Source: Pseudomonadota bacterium (GTDB lineage: Bacteria; Pseudomonadota; Gammaproteobacteria; Arenicellales; Arenicellaceae). From it: DNA of 13,979 nt. The notes beneath the pieces were generated by a model. It did no database searches, was not told where the DNA came from, and was given only the letters and a program-made list of their open reading frames with translations. Made by a program: the position numbers and the translations under genes. Within the stretch, counting starts at the first letter, position 1, and each line of letters begins with the position of its first letter. Below, piece by piece: positions 1 through 8,337 of this stretch. The stretch lies in assembly GCA_018660405.1 (NCBI GenBank), contig JABJKL010000093.1:1-13979 (forward strand). Reading direction: 5' to 3'.

Positions 1-1143
1 CACCGGCAAATCTGACTGGATACTCTTTAACTGTTCAAGTGCTTGTGCTGCGAGCCCCTTTTGGTCCAGTTTTTTCAGGCGTTCAAATAAGAAAGAAAGC
101 GTAAACGTATTGCTCGCCTGATCTCGCAGTTGCTCTAACAACTCGATATTAGCGGTGCCTCCACCCAGGCTGGACCAGGGATTGTCTAACAAAGAAGAGG
201 CTTGCTCGAAACTCAAACTTCGACCAAGCGCTGATAGATTATTAAGCGCCGCCGCGATAAGCGGGTATTCACTCAGTGCTATTCCTAATGAAAATTCGTA
301 ACAGCCATGATTTTTCTGCAAGCGGTCGGGGTCGGTGGTTGGATAAAAAACCTGTCTGGCGGCGCGCTGTGCCTGGACAAGACAATGCTCAAGCCTCGGC
401 ACAACCACAGCTATCTGAACATCCTGGTCTTGCTCGAGCATCTCGCGACACTCACTAAACACCCCATAAAGCTCGGCCCTGGAATCTACATATTTTGTTA
501 TACAGGCCGGTTCCTTTGCTTCGCTTAAAGGGGGTACAAAGTGTTTGCCTCCACGCCTCTCTGATTCCTCTCGCCAGACTTGCTGTGCAGCCGTGAATAA
601 ATCAAACCCTAACCAGATAATTGTGGCGTCGCCTTTTATAGAAGTGCCCTTAGATCCAGTCAGAGCCCAACCATTTAGCGCGGCGTTATCAAGCCAGCCC
701 CGTGAATCGCACACCCGCTTGAATTCGTCAATCCACTGGGCAAATAATTGCCCATCTTGATCATTTTGGTCGCGGAGTTGCTCGAGTGAAATTTGCCACT
801 CCTGCATCATTAAATAACTTCGTTGTGCCAATTTTGCGGCGCGAGGCTTGTCCATAAGCTCGCTGCGCTGACCGTTGCGTAGTATCCGCTCGAGCGAAAT
901 CTGCCACAGTAGCCGCTCCTGCGAAGAGCTTAACAGGCTTGGCGCATCGAGCTGATGACGACGCCAAAACTTATACTGCTCAGCCAGATAGCCATACCAT
1001 GTATAAATTCGTGGACTCTCCCAAACGGTATTGCCAAGCTCTTGCTGCCGCTGCGCAAACCTTTGCTGGACAACTTTCAATAATCGACTGTTGGCCACCA
1101 AAACAAGGGTGTCTTCGTCTATTTGTTCTAACCAGTCAACCAT
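1..1143 (-). CDS. AddB-like probable DNA repair protein (TIGR03623-type), 5' part, truncated by window edge
   Basis: This is an uninterrupted minus-strand frame of 381 codons from ATG at 1143 to the window edge; the gene continues to the left. A TAA codon lies directly before the ATG in frame, so no longer ATG start is possible. The N-terminus (about residues 13-60: LVLVANSRLL, then W41-SPRIYTW, then GYLAEQY) matches my memory of the N-terminal pattern of the gammaproteobacterial 'probable DNA repair protein' family related to AddB/RexB. In that family an inactivated helicase-like N-terminal part is followed by a C-terminal PD-(D/E)XK nuclease. The nuclease part would lie outside the window and cannot be seen. 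Such genes usually neighbour a UvrD/AddA-like helicase, expected further left. The role in end processing or recombination is known only by family inference. Family assignment is moderately sure; that it is a real coding frame is nearly certain from its length and amino-acid composition. Confidence 0.75.
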   Translation of the reverse strand, partial: MVDWLEQIDEDTLVLVANSRLLKVVQQRFAQRQQELGNTVWESPRIYTWYGYLAEQYKFWRRHQLDAPSLLSSSQERLLWQISLERILRNGQRSELMDKPRAAKLAQRSYLMMQEWQISLEQLRDQNDQDGQLFAQWIDEFKRVCDSRGWLDNAALNGWALTGSKGTSIKGDATIIWLGFDLFTAAQQVWREESERRGGKHFVPPLSEAKEPACITKYVDSRAELYGVFSECREMLEQDQDVQIAVVVPRLEHCLVQAQRAARQVFYPTTDPDRLQKNHGCYEFSLGIALSEYPLIAAALNNLSALGRSLSFEQASSLLDNPWSSLGGGTANIELLEQLRDQASNTFTLSFLFERLKKLDQKGLAAQALEQLKSIQSDLPV

Positions 1144-1200
1144 TTAAAAGGACCCTGAACCTCATCCAGTCGCCCAGTGTACTAGATTAAACCAGCTAAT

Positions 1201-1236
1201 AAAAAAGGCGACATCCGTTAAACGGTGTCGCCTTTT
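1201..1236 (-). terminator. Rho-independent terminator downstream of cytochrome c4
   Basis: The sequence GGCGACA at 1207-1213 pairs with TGTCGCC at 1226-1232, and the stem continues with CCGTT/AACGG around a single bulged T and a short loop. On the minus strand the stem is followed by six T residues (complement of 1201-1206). The A-run on one side and T-run on the other would also allow some activity in the other direction. It lies 31 bases after the cytochrome c4 stop and about 58 bases before the AddB-like start, so it probably separates these two transcripts. Confidence 0.9.
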
Positions 1237-1267
1237 GATGATCTTTTTAGTGTTCAGTCAAACCACT

Positions 1268-1885
1268 TTAGTTCAGCCCAGCCATATATTCCGACAATGC
1301 AGTAATTTGTTGCTCCGATAAACTGAAGGCAATTTCGGACATTATATCGTTATAGCCTGTTCGTTCACCTTTCTTGAACGCCAACAATTGCGTTTCCAGA
1401 TACTCTTTATGCTGTGCAGATACACGCGGGTATAGCGCGGGGATGCCGTGACCGCTAGGGCCATGACAGCTCATGCAAGCCGCAACTTCACGTTCGGCGA
1501 AGCCGCCGCGATAAATGGCTTGGCCCTCTAGCGCGGTAATCGAAAGCGGCTCAGGCACAGCCTGCTCCGCAGGTTCCAACGAAGAGTAATAAGCATCCAA
1601 ATCCACCATATCTTCTTCTGTAAGCGCAAGTATAAACGGCGCCATAATAGGGGAAACCCGATCACCGGCCTTATAAGCGGCTAGCTGATCGGCAATGTAT
1701 CCTGGCACTTGTCCCGCCAAATTGGGGTATATAAAGGCTGGACTAATACCTACCGGGCCGTGACAAGCCATACAAATTGCATTTTTTTGCTTTCCTGCCT
1801 CTGCGCTACCGGCGGCAAAACCACTAACGGGTAAAGACAACAGTATCAAGCCAACCAGAACTGAATTTCTTGCTTTGAACAACAT
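1268..1885 (-). CDS. Cytochrome c4, di-haem periplasmic electron carrier
   Basis: The protein has 205 residues, the usual size for cytochrome c4. It is a soluble or membrane-associated periplasmic carrier that passes electrons from the bc1 complex towards terminal oxidases. Residues 1-25 form a signal peptide with a hydrophobic core and probable cleavage after FAA. Two similar cytochrome c domains follow. Haem 1 binds at CMACH (C38, C41, H42) with M81 in SPIMAPF as the likely sixth ligand. Haem 2 binds at CMSCH (C137, C140, H141) with M182 in NDIMSE as the sixth ligand. The start has a strong ribosome binding site, AAAGGAG, 8 bases upstream (1893-1900). It is divergent from engB and ends in a clear terminator, so it is probably monocistronic. 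Cytochrome c4 next to engB is also known in Pseudomonas. I see no missing key residues. Confidence 0.95.
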   Translation of the reverse strand: MLFKARNSVLVGLILLSLPVSGFAAGSAEAGKQKNAICMACHGPVGISPAFIYPNLAGQVPGYIADQLAAYKAGDRVSPIMAPFILALTEEDMVDLDAYYSSLEPAEQAVPEPLSITALEGQAIYRGGFAEREVAACMSCHGPSGHGIPALYPRVSAQHKEYLETQLLAFKKGERTGYNDIMSEIAFSLSEQQITALSEYMAGLN

Positions 1886-2052
1886 TAATAATGCTCCTTT
1901 GATTCCGCACCAAAACCAATACTATTTAGATGACGAAACGTGATTCGAACCAAATTTCTTATTAATAAAATACGGTTAAAACTGCGAGGCACGGTTTATA
2001 TCATGTCGTTAAATAGGCGACAATAGCTGAATCTACTTTACCACCTTAATTA

Positions 2053-2691
2053 ATGAATAACCGCCCACACATGGTCACCAAGAATAATTCCAACGCGCCG
2101 CTTCCGGCGTTGCTAGCCAATCCAATTTTTTTATTAGGTGCCACCAAGCGCTCGCAGTGGCCTGGTGATAGCGGCAATGAAGTCGCTTTTGCCGGACGCT
2201 CAAATGTTGGCAAGTCCAGTGCGATTAATTGCATTATGAATAGGCGCAAGCTGGCGCGAACCAGTAAAACACCCGGCCGAACACAACAGATAAATTTCTT
2301 TGATTTATCGGATTCGGCCAGAATTGTCGACCTTCCCGGTTATGGCTTCGCCAAAGTACCGTTAAAGGTCAGGCAACAATGGGAACTCGCAATCATCGAC
2401 TACCTGACAAATCGTGAAAGCCTTGTAGGCCTCGTCCTGCTTATGGACAGCCGACATCCGCTTACCGAGCTGGATCAACAAATGATAGCCTGGTGTAAAA
2501 AAAATGCGATTCGCACGCATTTACTACTCACGAAAAGTGACAAGCTCAGCCGAAATAAAGCAGCCCAAAGCCTATTTAAAGTAAACGCTATCGTTAACGA
2601 AACAGAAAATTTCTCAGCTCAATTGTTTTCGTCTTTAAACCGAGATGGCCTCGACGAAGCTCGATCCTTGCTAACCGACTGGCTTGCATAA
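2053..2691 (+). CDS. engB: Ribosome biogenesis GTP-binding protein EngB (YihA/YsxC)
   Basis: This 212-residue TRAFAC GTPase is needed for late 50S subunit assembly. All GTPase motifs are visible: G1 GRSNVGKS (48-55), the G2 region with T73 in KTPGRT, G3 DLPG (93-96) followed by YGFAKVP, G4 TKSD (160-163), and a G5-like FSS near 192-194. The segment before G1 is about 15-20 residues longer than in E. coli YihA. A second ATG at 2071 would give a 206-residue protein, and neither start has a good ribosome binding site, so the exact start is uncertain. It is divergent from cytochrome c4 across 167 bases that must hold both promoters, and convergent with the L,D-transpeptidase gene across only 28 bases with no clear terminator. 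Confidence 0.96.
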   Translation: MNNRPHMVTKNNSNAPLPALLANPIFLLGATKRSQWPGDSGNEVAFAGRSNVGKSSAINCIMNRRKLARTSKTPGRTQQINFFDLSDSARIVDLPGYGFAKVPLKVRQQWELAIIDYLTNRESLVGLVLLMDSRHPLTELDQQMIAWCKKNAIRTHLLLTKSDKLSRNKAAQSLFKVNAIVNETENFSAQLFSSLNRDGLDEARSLLTDWLA

Positions 2692-2719
2692 TTTCGATAG
2701 ATGGCTGCCCCAGTGAGCA

Positions 2720-3943
2720 TCAAACATCACCTTCATAAATAACCCGCCATTGTCCCGTTGTGTCTCGCTGCCAGTACATCTGTTTCTGGCTTACATCTTG
2801 ATAAGTATCACTCTCAAATACCTGCTCAAACACCACTAACATCGTATCTTCTTCTCCGGGATAGGCATATAAACCCTTTACGGAAACGTCCAGTCGAATA
2901 AATTCAGCAGACCGCATAACTCGACCCCGGCCAGCTATCCACTGCGAAAACGCCGTGCTGGAAAATTTAAATTTATTGGCATTGTATTGCTGCGCGTAGC
3001 GCTCGACATTCAACGACTCCCAGGCGAGCTCCCAGGCTTTTAGCGCCTCCATAAAACTGTCTTTTGATGCCGTTAAATCCGGTCTGGAAACCCATTCAAC
3101 ATGATCGCTGAGCACGACAGGAGTGTGTGCATCAGGTTCAATATATTGCGCTATATCCTCAAAATCTCTGTTACTGACGACAAAGCAACCCTCGCTCGCA
3201 TAAGGCACACGACTGTATCGATCGGATGGTGTACCGTGCAGCCAAATACCATAACCGGTACGTTTGAGACCCTTGTCAAACACATTTGGATAATCTACTG
3301 GGAACGCACCAGAACCATAAAGATCCGGTAATTCCTTGTCGGCAATAAAATGTGTTATTTGATAAACACCTATTGGCGTTCGCAAATCGCCCTCCACTTG
3401 CTTACCCGCACCGCTTGAGCCGATTGCCATATAGTAGTGGGCAACCAGTTCTGGGGTCCCGCCTACGTTTTGATAAACGTAGAGCCGACTATTTTCCATG
3501 TCGCCCAACATCACATAAGACGCGTCACCCATATCCACAATGGCTGCAGGTGTTTGACCCGCCTTGGGCATTATCTCAACCGCTCTCGCTCTTGTCACCA
3601 GCTCTTGCCGAAAATCCTGGATTTGTTCGGAATTTTCAGCGTTGAACCGCGCCGCAACCTCTGCCAATGGTGAACTTGAACCGGTGTAGGCATCACCCAA
3701 TAACACAGCGCCTATCCGGCTGGTTGGGTAATCATGGATGAACGCTGCGGATAACTCTCTTGCGCGCTCCAAATCCGTACTTTGAATGGCGGACATTACA
3801 GCCAACACTCTTGCCTCGTACGGATCTGGGGCACGTTCCGCCGAGTAAGAAACCGCGGCGATCAGTGCCAGATGAAACACAAGGGCGGCAAGCAGCTTCT
3901 TTGCCGTCGCAATTGCTCCTGTAACCCGGTATGTCTTTTCCAT
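2720..3943 (-). CDS. L,D-transpeptidase (YkuD domain) with C-terminal SnoaL/NTF2-like domain
   Basis: This is a 407-residue envelope protein. Residues 17-34 form a hydrophobic segment (signal peptide or anchor). Residues 40-130 are helical and of no clear family. The YkuD catalytic domain spans about 135-282, with H236 in LHGTPSDRYS and the nucleophile motif S250-E-G-C253. Enzymes of this type form 3-3 cross-links in peptidoglycan or attach proteins to it; the substrate cannot be told from sequence. Residues about 295-405 (AWELAWESLN, then YAQQY, then WRVIYEG at the end) resemble the SnoaL/NTF2-like domain found at the C-terminus of some bacterial L,D-transpeptidases. AGGAG at 3947-3951 lies only 3 bases from the ATG, a tight but usable spacing. 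The gene starts 19 bases after the polA stop, so it is probably co-transcribed with polA. Confidence 0.9.
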   Translation of the reverse strand: MEKTYRVTGAIATAKKLLAALVFHLALIAAVSYSAERAPDPYEARVLAVMSAIQSTDLERARELSAAFIHDYPTSRIGAVLLGDAYTGSSSPLAEVAARFNAENSEQIQDFRQELVTRARAVEIMPKAGQTPAAIVDMGDASYVMLGDMENSRLYVYQNVGGTPELVAHYYMAIGSSGAGKQVEGDLRTPIGVYQITHFIADKELPDLYGSGAFPVDYPNVFDKGLKRTGYGIWLHGTPSDRYSRVPYASEGCFVVSNRDFEDIAQYIEPDAHTPVVLSDHVEWVSRPDLTASKDSFMEALKAWELAWESLNVERYAQQYNANKFKFSSTAFSQWIAGRGRVMRSAEFIRLDVSVKGLYAYPGEEDTMLVVFEQVFESDTYQDVSQKQMYWQRDTTGQWRVIYEGDV

Positions 3944-3962
3944 CTGCTCCTGTTCTCAACGA

Positions 3963-6662
3963 TTAGTGTGCCAGGGCCCAGTTGGCTCCGGCCTTCGCCT
4001 CAACCAGCAATGGTACGTTCAAAGTACCCACGCTGCTCATTAATTCGCTCGCCGTCTCAATGACCAAAGCCTGCTGATTTTCCGGCAGTTCAAATACCAA
4101 TTCGTCGTGCACCTGCATAATCATTTTTACTTCCGGTGCCTCTGTGACAATCCATTGGTCGACCGCAAGCATCGCCATTTTTATCAGATCCGCTGCAGTA
4201 CCTTGCATTGGCGCATTGATAGCCGTGCGCTCGGCGTATTGACGCCGCGCGCCGTTACTCGATTTAATGTCGGGCAAATAGAGCCGGCGGCCATAAACGG
4301 TTTCGACAAAGCCATTTTCTCGAGCCTGCTCCCGGGTATTGTCCATATAGGCTTTCACGCCCGGATATCGTTCAAAATACACGTTAATGTACTCCTGCGC
4401 CTCCCCTATACGAACACCCAGTTGCTTGGCTAAACCAAACGCCGACATCCCATAAATCAAACCGAAATTTATCGCTTTTGCGCTCCTGCGCTGATCAGAC
4501 GTGACATCGGCTAAAGCACAAGCAAAAACCTCGGCGGCGGTTGCGCGATGAATATCTTCGCCATTTTTAAACGCTTCGATCAAAGCTTCATCTCCAGACA
4601 AATGTGCCATGATGCGCAATTCAACCTGAGAGTAGTCAGCGGCTACCAACACGTTGCCCGGCTCAGGAATAAAGGCCTCGCGAATCCGTCTGCCTTCCTC
4701 GGTACGGATGGGTATATTCTGCAAATTTGGGTCCGAAGAAGATAAACGCCCGGTTGCAGTCACTGCCTGATGATAAGAGGTATGCACCCTATTGGTTTTT
4801 TTGCTGACCATTATCGGCAGTTTGTCGGTATACGTTGATTTGAGTTTGCCCAAACCACGATGCTCGACAATCAACCTTGGCAATTCGTGCTCCTGGGCTA
4901 GCTCCTGCAATACATCTTCAGCTGTTGACGGCTGACCCTTGGGGGTTTTGCGAATAACGGGGAGCCCCAGTTTTACAAACAAAATTTCTTGAATTTGCTT
5001 GGGTGAAGACAGGTTGAAGTCTCCTCCAGCGGCCTTATGTGCTTTTAGCTCCAGTTCTTGCATGCGCACAGCCAATTGTTGACTTTGCATCAACAGCATA
5101 CCGCTATCGATATGTACGCCGTTCCGTTCTATCTTGGAAAGCACCGATACAAGTGGCATTTCCAGTGTATGAAACAACGTTTCTTGTTGCTTGTGTTTCG
5201 CTAGCTTGGGCATAATTACCTGGTGAAGCCGCAAGGTGATGTCTACATCTTCTGCGGCGTACGGCCCCGCTTGACCCAACGATACCTGGTCAAAGGTAAT
5301 CTGGGCTTTGCCTTTGCCAGCGACTTCTTCAAATTTGGTCGTTTGCACGCCCAAATGCCGCATTGCGAGGCTATCCATATCGTGTCTGCCGACAACACTA
5401 TCTAACAGATACGACTCCAACATTGTGTCGTACGCGATACCCGCCAACTGAATGTTGTAGTTGGCAAGAATCGAGCTATCGTACTTCAGGTTTTGACCAA
5501 CTTTTAGTGCTGCTTCGTCTTCCAGCAAGGGTTTTAATTGCTGTAACACATAATCTCGATCAAGCTGTTCGGGAGCACCCATATAAGTATGCGCGACTGG
5601 CACATACGCGGCCTTGCCGATCTCAACGGCAAACGACACACCAACCAACTCGGCCGACATAATATCCAGTGAAGTTGTCTCGGTATCAAAAGCAAACAAC
5701 TCTGCCTCTTCAAGCCGCTGCAACCAGACACCCAAAGACTTTTTATCAAGAACCGTTTCGTACTCCCTGTCAATTTCAGGATCAGCGCCTGACAGCGGCA
5801 CCGCCGCAACATCCAGTTCGGACAACCATTTTTTAAACTCCAGCTCTTGATATAAATTAGCGAGCACTTGATTGTCTTGCTTCAGCAGCATCAAATCGTC
5901 CATCGTGAGGTCTAACCCAAGCTCGCATCGAATGGTTACCAAATCTTTTGACAACGGCAATTTTGGCAAAAACTCGCGTAAGTTTTCACCGACCTTGCCG
6001 CCAATGTCATCTGCATGTTTTACGATATTATCTAGCGTTGCATACTGTTCTAACCACTTTACTGCCGTCTTCGGCCCCACTTTCGGCACACCTGGCACGT
6101 TGTCTGAGCTATCGCCAATAAGCGCCAGATAATCAATTATCTGGTCTGGGCGAACGCCATATTTCTCAACCACACCATCAGTGTCATAGGTCACCTTTTT
6201 CATGGTATCGATAAGCGTTACTTTATCGTTCACTATTTGTGCTAAATCCTTGTCTCCGGTCGAAACCAAAACTTCAAAACCGGCGGCGGCACCCTGTGCG
6301 GCAAGCGTGCCAATCACATCATCGGCTTCAACCCCGACCACAGAGATTAAAGGCAAGCCCAGCGCCTTAACGGCTTGGTGTACATAATCGATCTGGCTTC
6401 TTAACTCATCTGGCATCGGCGGACGATTGGCCTTGTATTCCTCAAACATCTCGTGCCGAAAATTCTTGCCTTTCGCGTCAAATACCACCGCCATGTAATC
6501 CGGCTGAAACTCTGACTGCAAACTTTTCAGCATATTGACGACGCCAAAAACAGCGCCGGTAGGCTGGCCCTGGCTGGTAACAAATCGTTTGAGCGCTGGT
6601 TGAAAAAAAGAGCGGAACAGATACGACGAACCGTCGACCAAAATAAGTTGTTTTTGTGCCAT
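3963..6662 (-). CDS. polA: DNA polymerase I, complete three-domain form
   Basis: The 899-residue protein fills gaps and removes RNA primers in replication and repair. The 5'-3' exonuclease domain covers about 1-290 (LVDGSSYLFR at 8-17, VEADDVIG 111-118, GDSSDNVPGVP 183-193, helix-hairpin-helix following). The 3'-5' exonuclease domain covers about 300-490 and keeps its metal ligands: D326 and E328 in FDTETT, D395 in NLKYD, D472 in YAAED, so proofreading should be active. The polymerase domain follows: motif A D676 in ADYSQVELR, motif B R725, K729, F733, Y737 in RRSAKAINFGLIYG, and motif C D853 in QVHDELVFE. F733 corresponds to E. coli F762, typical of an enzyme that accepts dideoxynucleotides poorly. 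Ribosome binding is weak (GTGG near the ATG). The L,D-transpeptidase gene follows 19 bases after the stop. Confidence 0.99.
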   Translation of the reverse strand: MAQKQLILVDGSSYLFRSFFQPALKRFVTSQGQPTGAVFGVVNMLKSLQSEFQPDYMAVVFDAKGKNFRHEMFEEYKANRPPMPDELRSQIDYVHQAVKALGLPLISVVGVEADDVIGTLAAQGAAAGFEVLVSTGDKDLAQIVNDKVTLIDTMKKVTYDTDGVVEKYGVRPDQIIDYLALIGDSSDNVPGVPKVGPKTAVKWLEQYATLDNIVKHADDIGGKVGENLREFLPKLPLSKDLVTIRCELGLDLTMDDLMLLKQDNQVLANLYQELEFKKWLSELDVAAVPLSGADPEIDREYETVLDKKSLGVWLQRLEEAELFAFDTETTSLDIMSAELVGVSFAVEIGKAAYVPVAHTYMGAPEQLDRDYVLQQLKPLLEDEAALKVGQNLKYDSSILANYNIQLAGIAYDTMLESYLLDSVVGRHDMDSLAMRHLGVQTTKFEEVAGKGKAQITFDQVSLGQAGPYAAEDVDITLRLHQVIMPKLAKHKQQETLFHTLEMPLVSVLSKIERNGVHIDSGMLLMQSQQLAVRMQELELKAHKAAGGDFNLSSPKQIQEILFVKLGLPVIRKTPKGQPSTAEDVLQELAQEHELPRLIVEHRGLGKLKSTYTDKLPIMVSKKTNRVHTSYHQAVTATGRLSSSDPNLQNIPIRTEEGRRIREAFIPEPGNVLVAADYSQVELRIMAHLSGDEALIEAFKNGEDIHRATAAEVFACALADVTSDQRRSAKAINFGLIYGMSAFGLAKQLGVRIGEAQEYINVYFERYPGVKAYMDNTREQARENGFVETVYGRRLYLPDIKSSNGARRQYAERTAINAPMQGTAADLIKMAMLAVDQWIVTEAPEVKMIMQVHDELVFELPENQQALVIETASELMSSVGTLNVPLLVEAKAGANWALAH

Positions 6663-6735
6663 CCACGCATTCTACTGGCTGTCGATCAAACAAGCACCTC
6701 TCAATACAGCCGTTAAATTTGCTGACTGATAACTG

Positions 6736-6797
6736 TACTAAACATGAGAATTGATCAACAATACTCTTTCACACATGTCCTTGCCCGGTGTTTAGTA
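6736..6797. repeat. 9-bp inverted repeat in the polA / exported-protein divergent region
   Basis: TACTAAACA at 6736-6744 is repeated inverted as TGTTTAGTA at 6789-6797, with 44 bases between. Both half-sites lie in the 162-base divergent region between polA and the small exported protein. They could be two binding sites for a regulator, since the second lies about 28 bases before the plus-strand start. A chance match is not excluded. Confidence 0.3.
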
Positions 6798-6824
6798 TAG
6801 GTAGCTTGTAATAGGTTCACGATT

Positions 6825-7205
6825 ATGTTTGCACGATTTTTATTTCTGACCGTACTGCTCTGTCAACCTGTGATCGCCGAAGCAATGGATCCCTCGGTAC
6901 GTTTTTACGAAATAAACAAGCGAGAACAACAAGATAGAATCTCTATACGGGGCCGCAATGATCCTGGCTGCAATGCCTTTCTTAAGAAACCCAAAACGTA
7001 TCGCTTCAATCAAGTCGCATACCAATATTGTACTCTGTACACGGAGCGCGGCTGTAATGAAGGTGATGAAATCATCGCGCGCTGGTCCGGTGTGGGCCCC
7101 GAACTAACCGAATTAACCCAAGGTGGGAGATGGATACTGCAAGGTGGTACGGAGCGCGGCATTAATGTCGGCTCCTGGAATTGCGAACTACCGCCCTCAG
7201 AATAA
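6825..7205 (+). CDS. Small exported protein of unknown function with four cysteines
   Basis: I do not recognise this 126-residue protein with confidence. Residues 1-20 look like a cleavable signal peptide (FLFLTVLL core, AEA before the predicted cut). The mature part of about 106 residues has four cysteines (C49, C69, C77, C120), enough for two disulfides in the periplasm or outside the cell. The second half has a short beta-rich character: YCTLYTERGC at 68-77, then RWSG, GGRWIL and VGSWNC at the end. This faintly recalls single beta/gamma-crystallin-like domains, but I would not assign the family from this. The gene stands alone: divergent from polA and convergent with mscS 31 bases away. 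The ribosome binding site is weak (AGGT about 10 bases before the ATG). Signal peptide, composition and isolation support a real gene. Confidence 0.75.
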   Translation: MFARFLFLTVLLCQPVIAEAMDPSVRFYEINKREQQDRISIRGRNDPGCNAFLKKPKTYRFNQVAYQYCTLYTERGCNEGDEIIARWSGVGPELTELTQGGRWILQGGTERGINVGSWNCELPPSE

Positions 7206-7236
7206 GCTCATCATTCACCCACTGCTGTGAACCTTG

Positions 7237-8322
7237 TCACGGCTGTTTAGGTAGTGACTTAATATATAGATCCTGCTTGGCATAAGGTATTTCTATTCCG
7301 TGTTTGGCAAACGCCAGGTAAACCTCGCGATTCAAAAAATGTACGGCTCGGCCGCGCACTTCGGGGTCTTCCACCCAGCCCATCACTTCGTAGTCCACGC
7401 TGGATGATCCAAACCCACGGAATCGACATATCGGTACCGGGTCCTCACAAATTAAGTCACTGTTACTCGCCGCCTCAAGTAGTATTGTTTCGACTAAATC
7501 AATATCGGTGCCATAGGCTACACCTACGGGTACTCTAATTCGGTATTTGGGATTTATACCGGCAGACTCATTGACAATTTTCGCGTTTCCAATAACGGCA
7601 TTGGGTATAGAGACTTCGGTGTAATCACGGGTAAACATCCGTGTGCTACGCAAGCCTATATGTGTAATTCGACCGCGTTCCCCAGCGTCCAACACAACAT
7701 AATCGCCAATATTGTAGGGGCCATCTGCCAAAATCCAGACACCTGAAATCAGGTTAGCCAACGAGTCCTTTGCTGCAAAACCGATCGCTATACCCGCTAT
7801 ACCGGCAGACGCCAACCAGGCGGTCATGTCCACGCCCCATAGTGAAAACAGCAGGTATGCACCCACAATAATAACCAACAAAAGGGCGAGATTTTCGAAT
7901 AGCGGCAAGGTTTGAATTTGTACTAACGAAGCCGAGCTACGACCCCTTCTGGCAGAATGCTGAAGTAGCTTTTTGCTGACCAGAATAACCAGCAATGCCC
8001 AGAAAAATATTGCCAAACTCGCCAACACAAAAACGAATTTCTCCGCAATCCCACCTGATACTTCGAACCATCTTATAAGCTCGGTCGCGCCCACGGCAAC
8101 GACGGTATAAAACACAGGCTTGTGGGTATGATCGATAACCTGATCATCGATCAACTGGCTGCCAAACTGCGTCCTGATGGTGTTCACTGCCCGGGTAAAC
8201 CCGCGGTCGGCGAGCCGTGCCAGCACATATAGCCCGAGTAAACAGATCACGGCTATTACCAGCGGGTTTGATACCGCGGGATGCGCCAATAATTGTGAAA
8301 TTTGTTCTAGTGCCTCATTCAT
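7237..8322 (-). CDS. MscS-family mechanosensitive ion channel
   Basis: The protein has 361 residues from ATG at 8322. It is an inner-membrane channel of the small-conductance MscS family, which opens under membrane tension during osmotic downshock. Hydrophobic segments lie at about 19-37, 96-117 and 143-163. The pore-lining helix TM3 is at about 167-196, rich in Gly and Ala (WLASAGIAGIAIGFAAKDSL). The beta domain follows with the family pattern GPYNIGDYV (201-209), RSTRMFTRD and the IPN motif (239-241), and then the cytoplasmic C-terminal domain. An upstream TTG at 8334 would add four residues, but the ATG at 8322 has GGAG six bases before it, and the TTG overlaps that ribosome binding site, so I use the ATG. 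A fold-back element ends 15 bases upstream of the ATG, so any native promoter must lie inside it, or transcription reads through from zapE. Confidence 0.93.
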   Translation of the reverse strand: MNEALEQISQLLAHPAVSNPLVIAVICLLGLYVLARLADRGFTRAVNTIRTQFGSQLIDDQVIDHTHKPVFYTVVAVGATELIRWFEVSGGIAEKFVFVLASLAIFFWALLVILVSKKLLQHSARRGRSSASLVQIQTLPLFENLALLLVIIVGAYLLFSLWGVDMTAWLASAGIAGIAIGFAAKDSLANLISGVWILADGPYNIGDYVVLDAGERGRITHIGLRSTRMFTRDYTEVSIPNAVIGNAKIVNESAGINPKYRIRVPVGVAYGTDIDLVETILLEAASNSDLICEDPVPICRFRGFGSSSVDYEVMGWVEDPEVRGRAVHFLNREVYLAFAKHGIEIPYAKQDLYIKSLPKQP

Positions 8323-8328
8323 CGCGCT

Positions 8329-8332
8329 CTCC
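8329..8332 (-). promoter_or_regulatory. Ribosome binding site that decides the mscS start
   Basis: On the minus strand GGAG (within GGAGAG) lies six bases before ATG at 8322. It overlaps the alternative TTG start at 8334, which supports the shorter reading of the channel gene. Confidence 0.75.
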
Positions 8333-8337
8333 AACAG

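Noticed and set aside
276..1190. Several short plus-strand and minus-strand open frames in 276-1190
   Set aside because: They overlap the long minus-strand AddB-like frame, lack ribosome binding sites and do not resemble proteins; they are shadows of that gene.
2692..3962. A Spot 42 (spf)-like small RNA between polA and engB
   Set aside because: In E. coli spf lies between these genes, but here an L,D-transpeptidase gene fills the space. The remaining gaps are 28 and 19 bases, too small for the RNA.
7206..7236. Small GTGA/TCAC hairpin near 7226-7240 as a terminator between the exported-protein gene and mscS
   Set aside because: The stem is only four pairs, has no T-run and overlaps the mscS 3' end.
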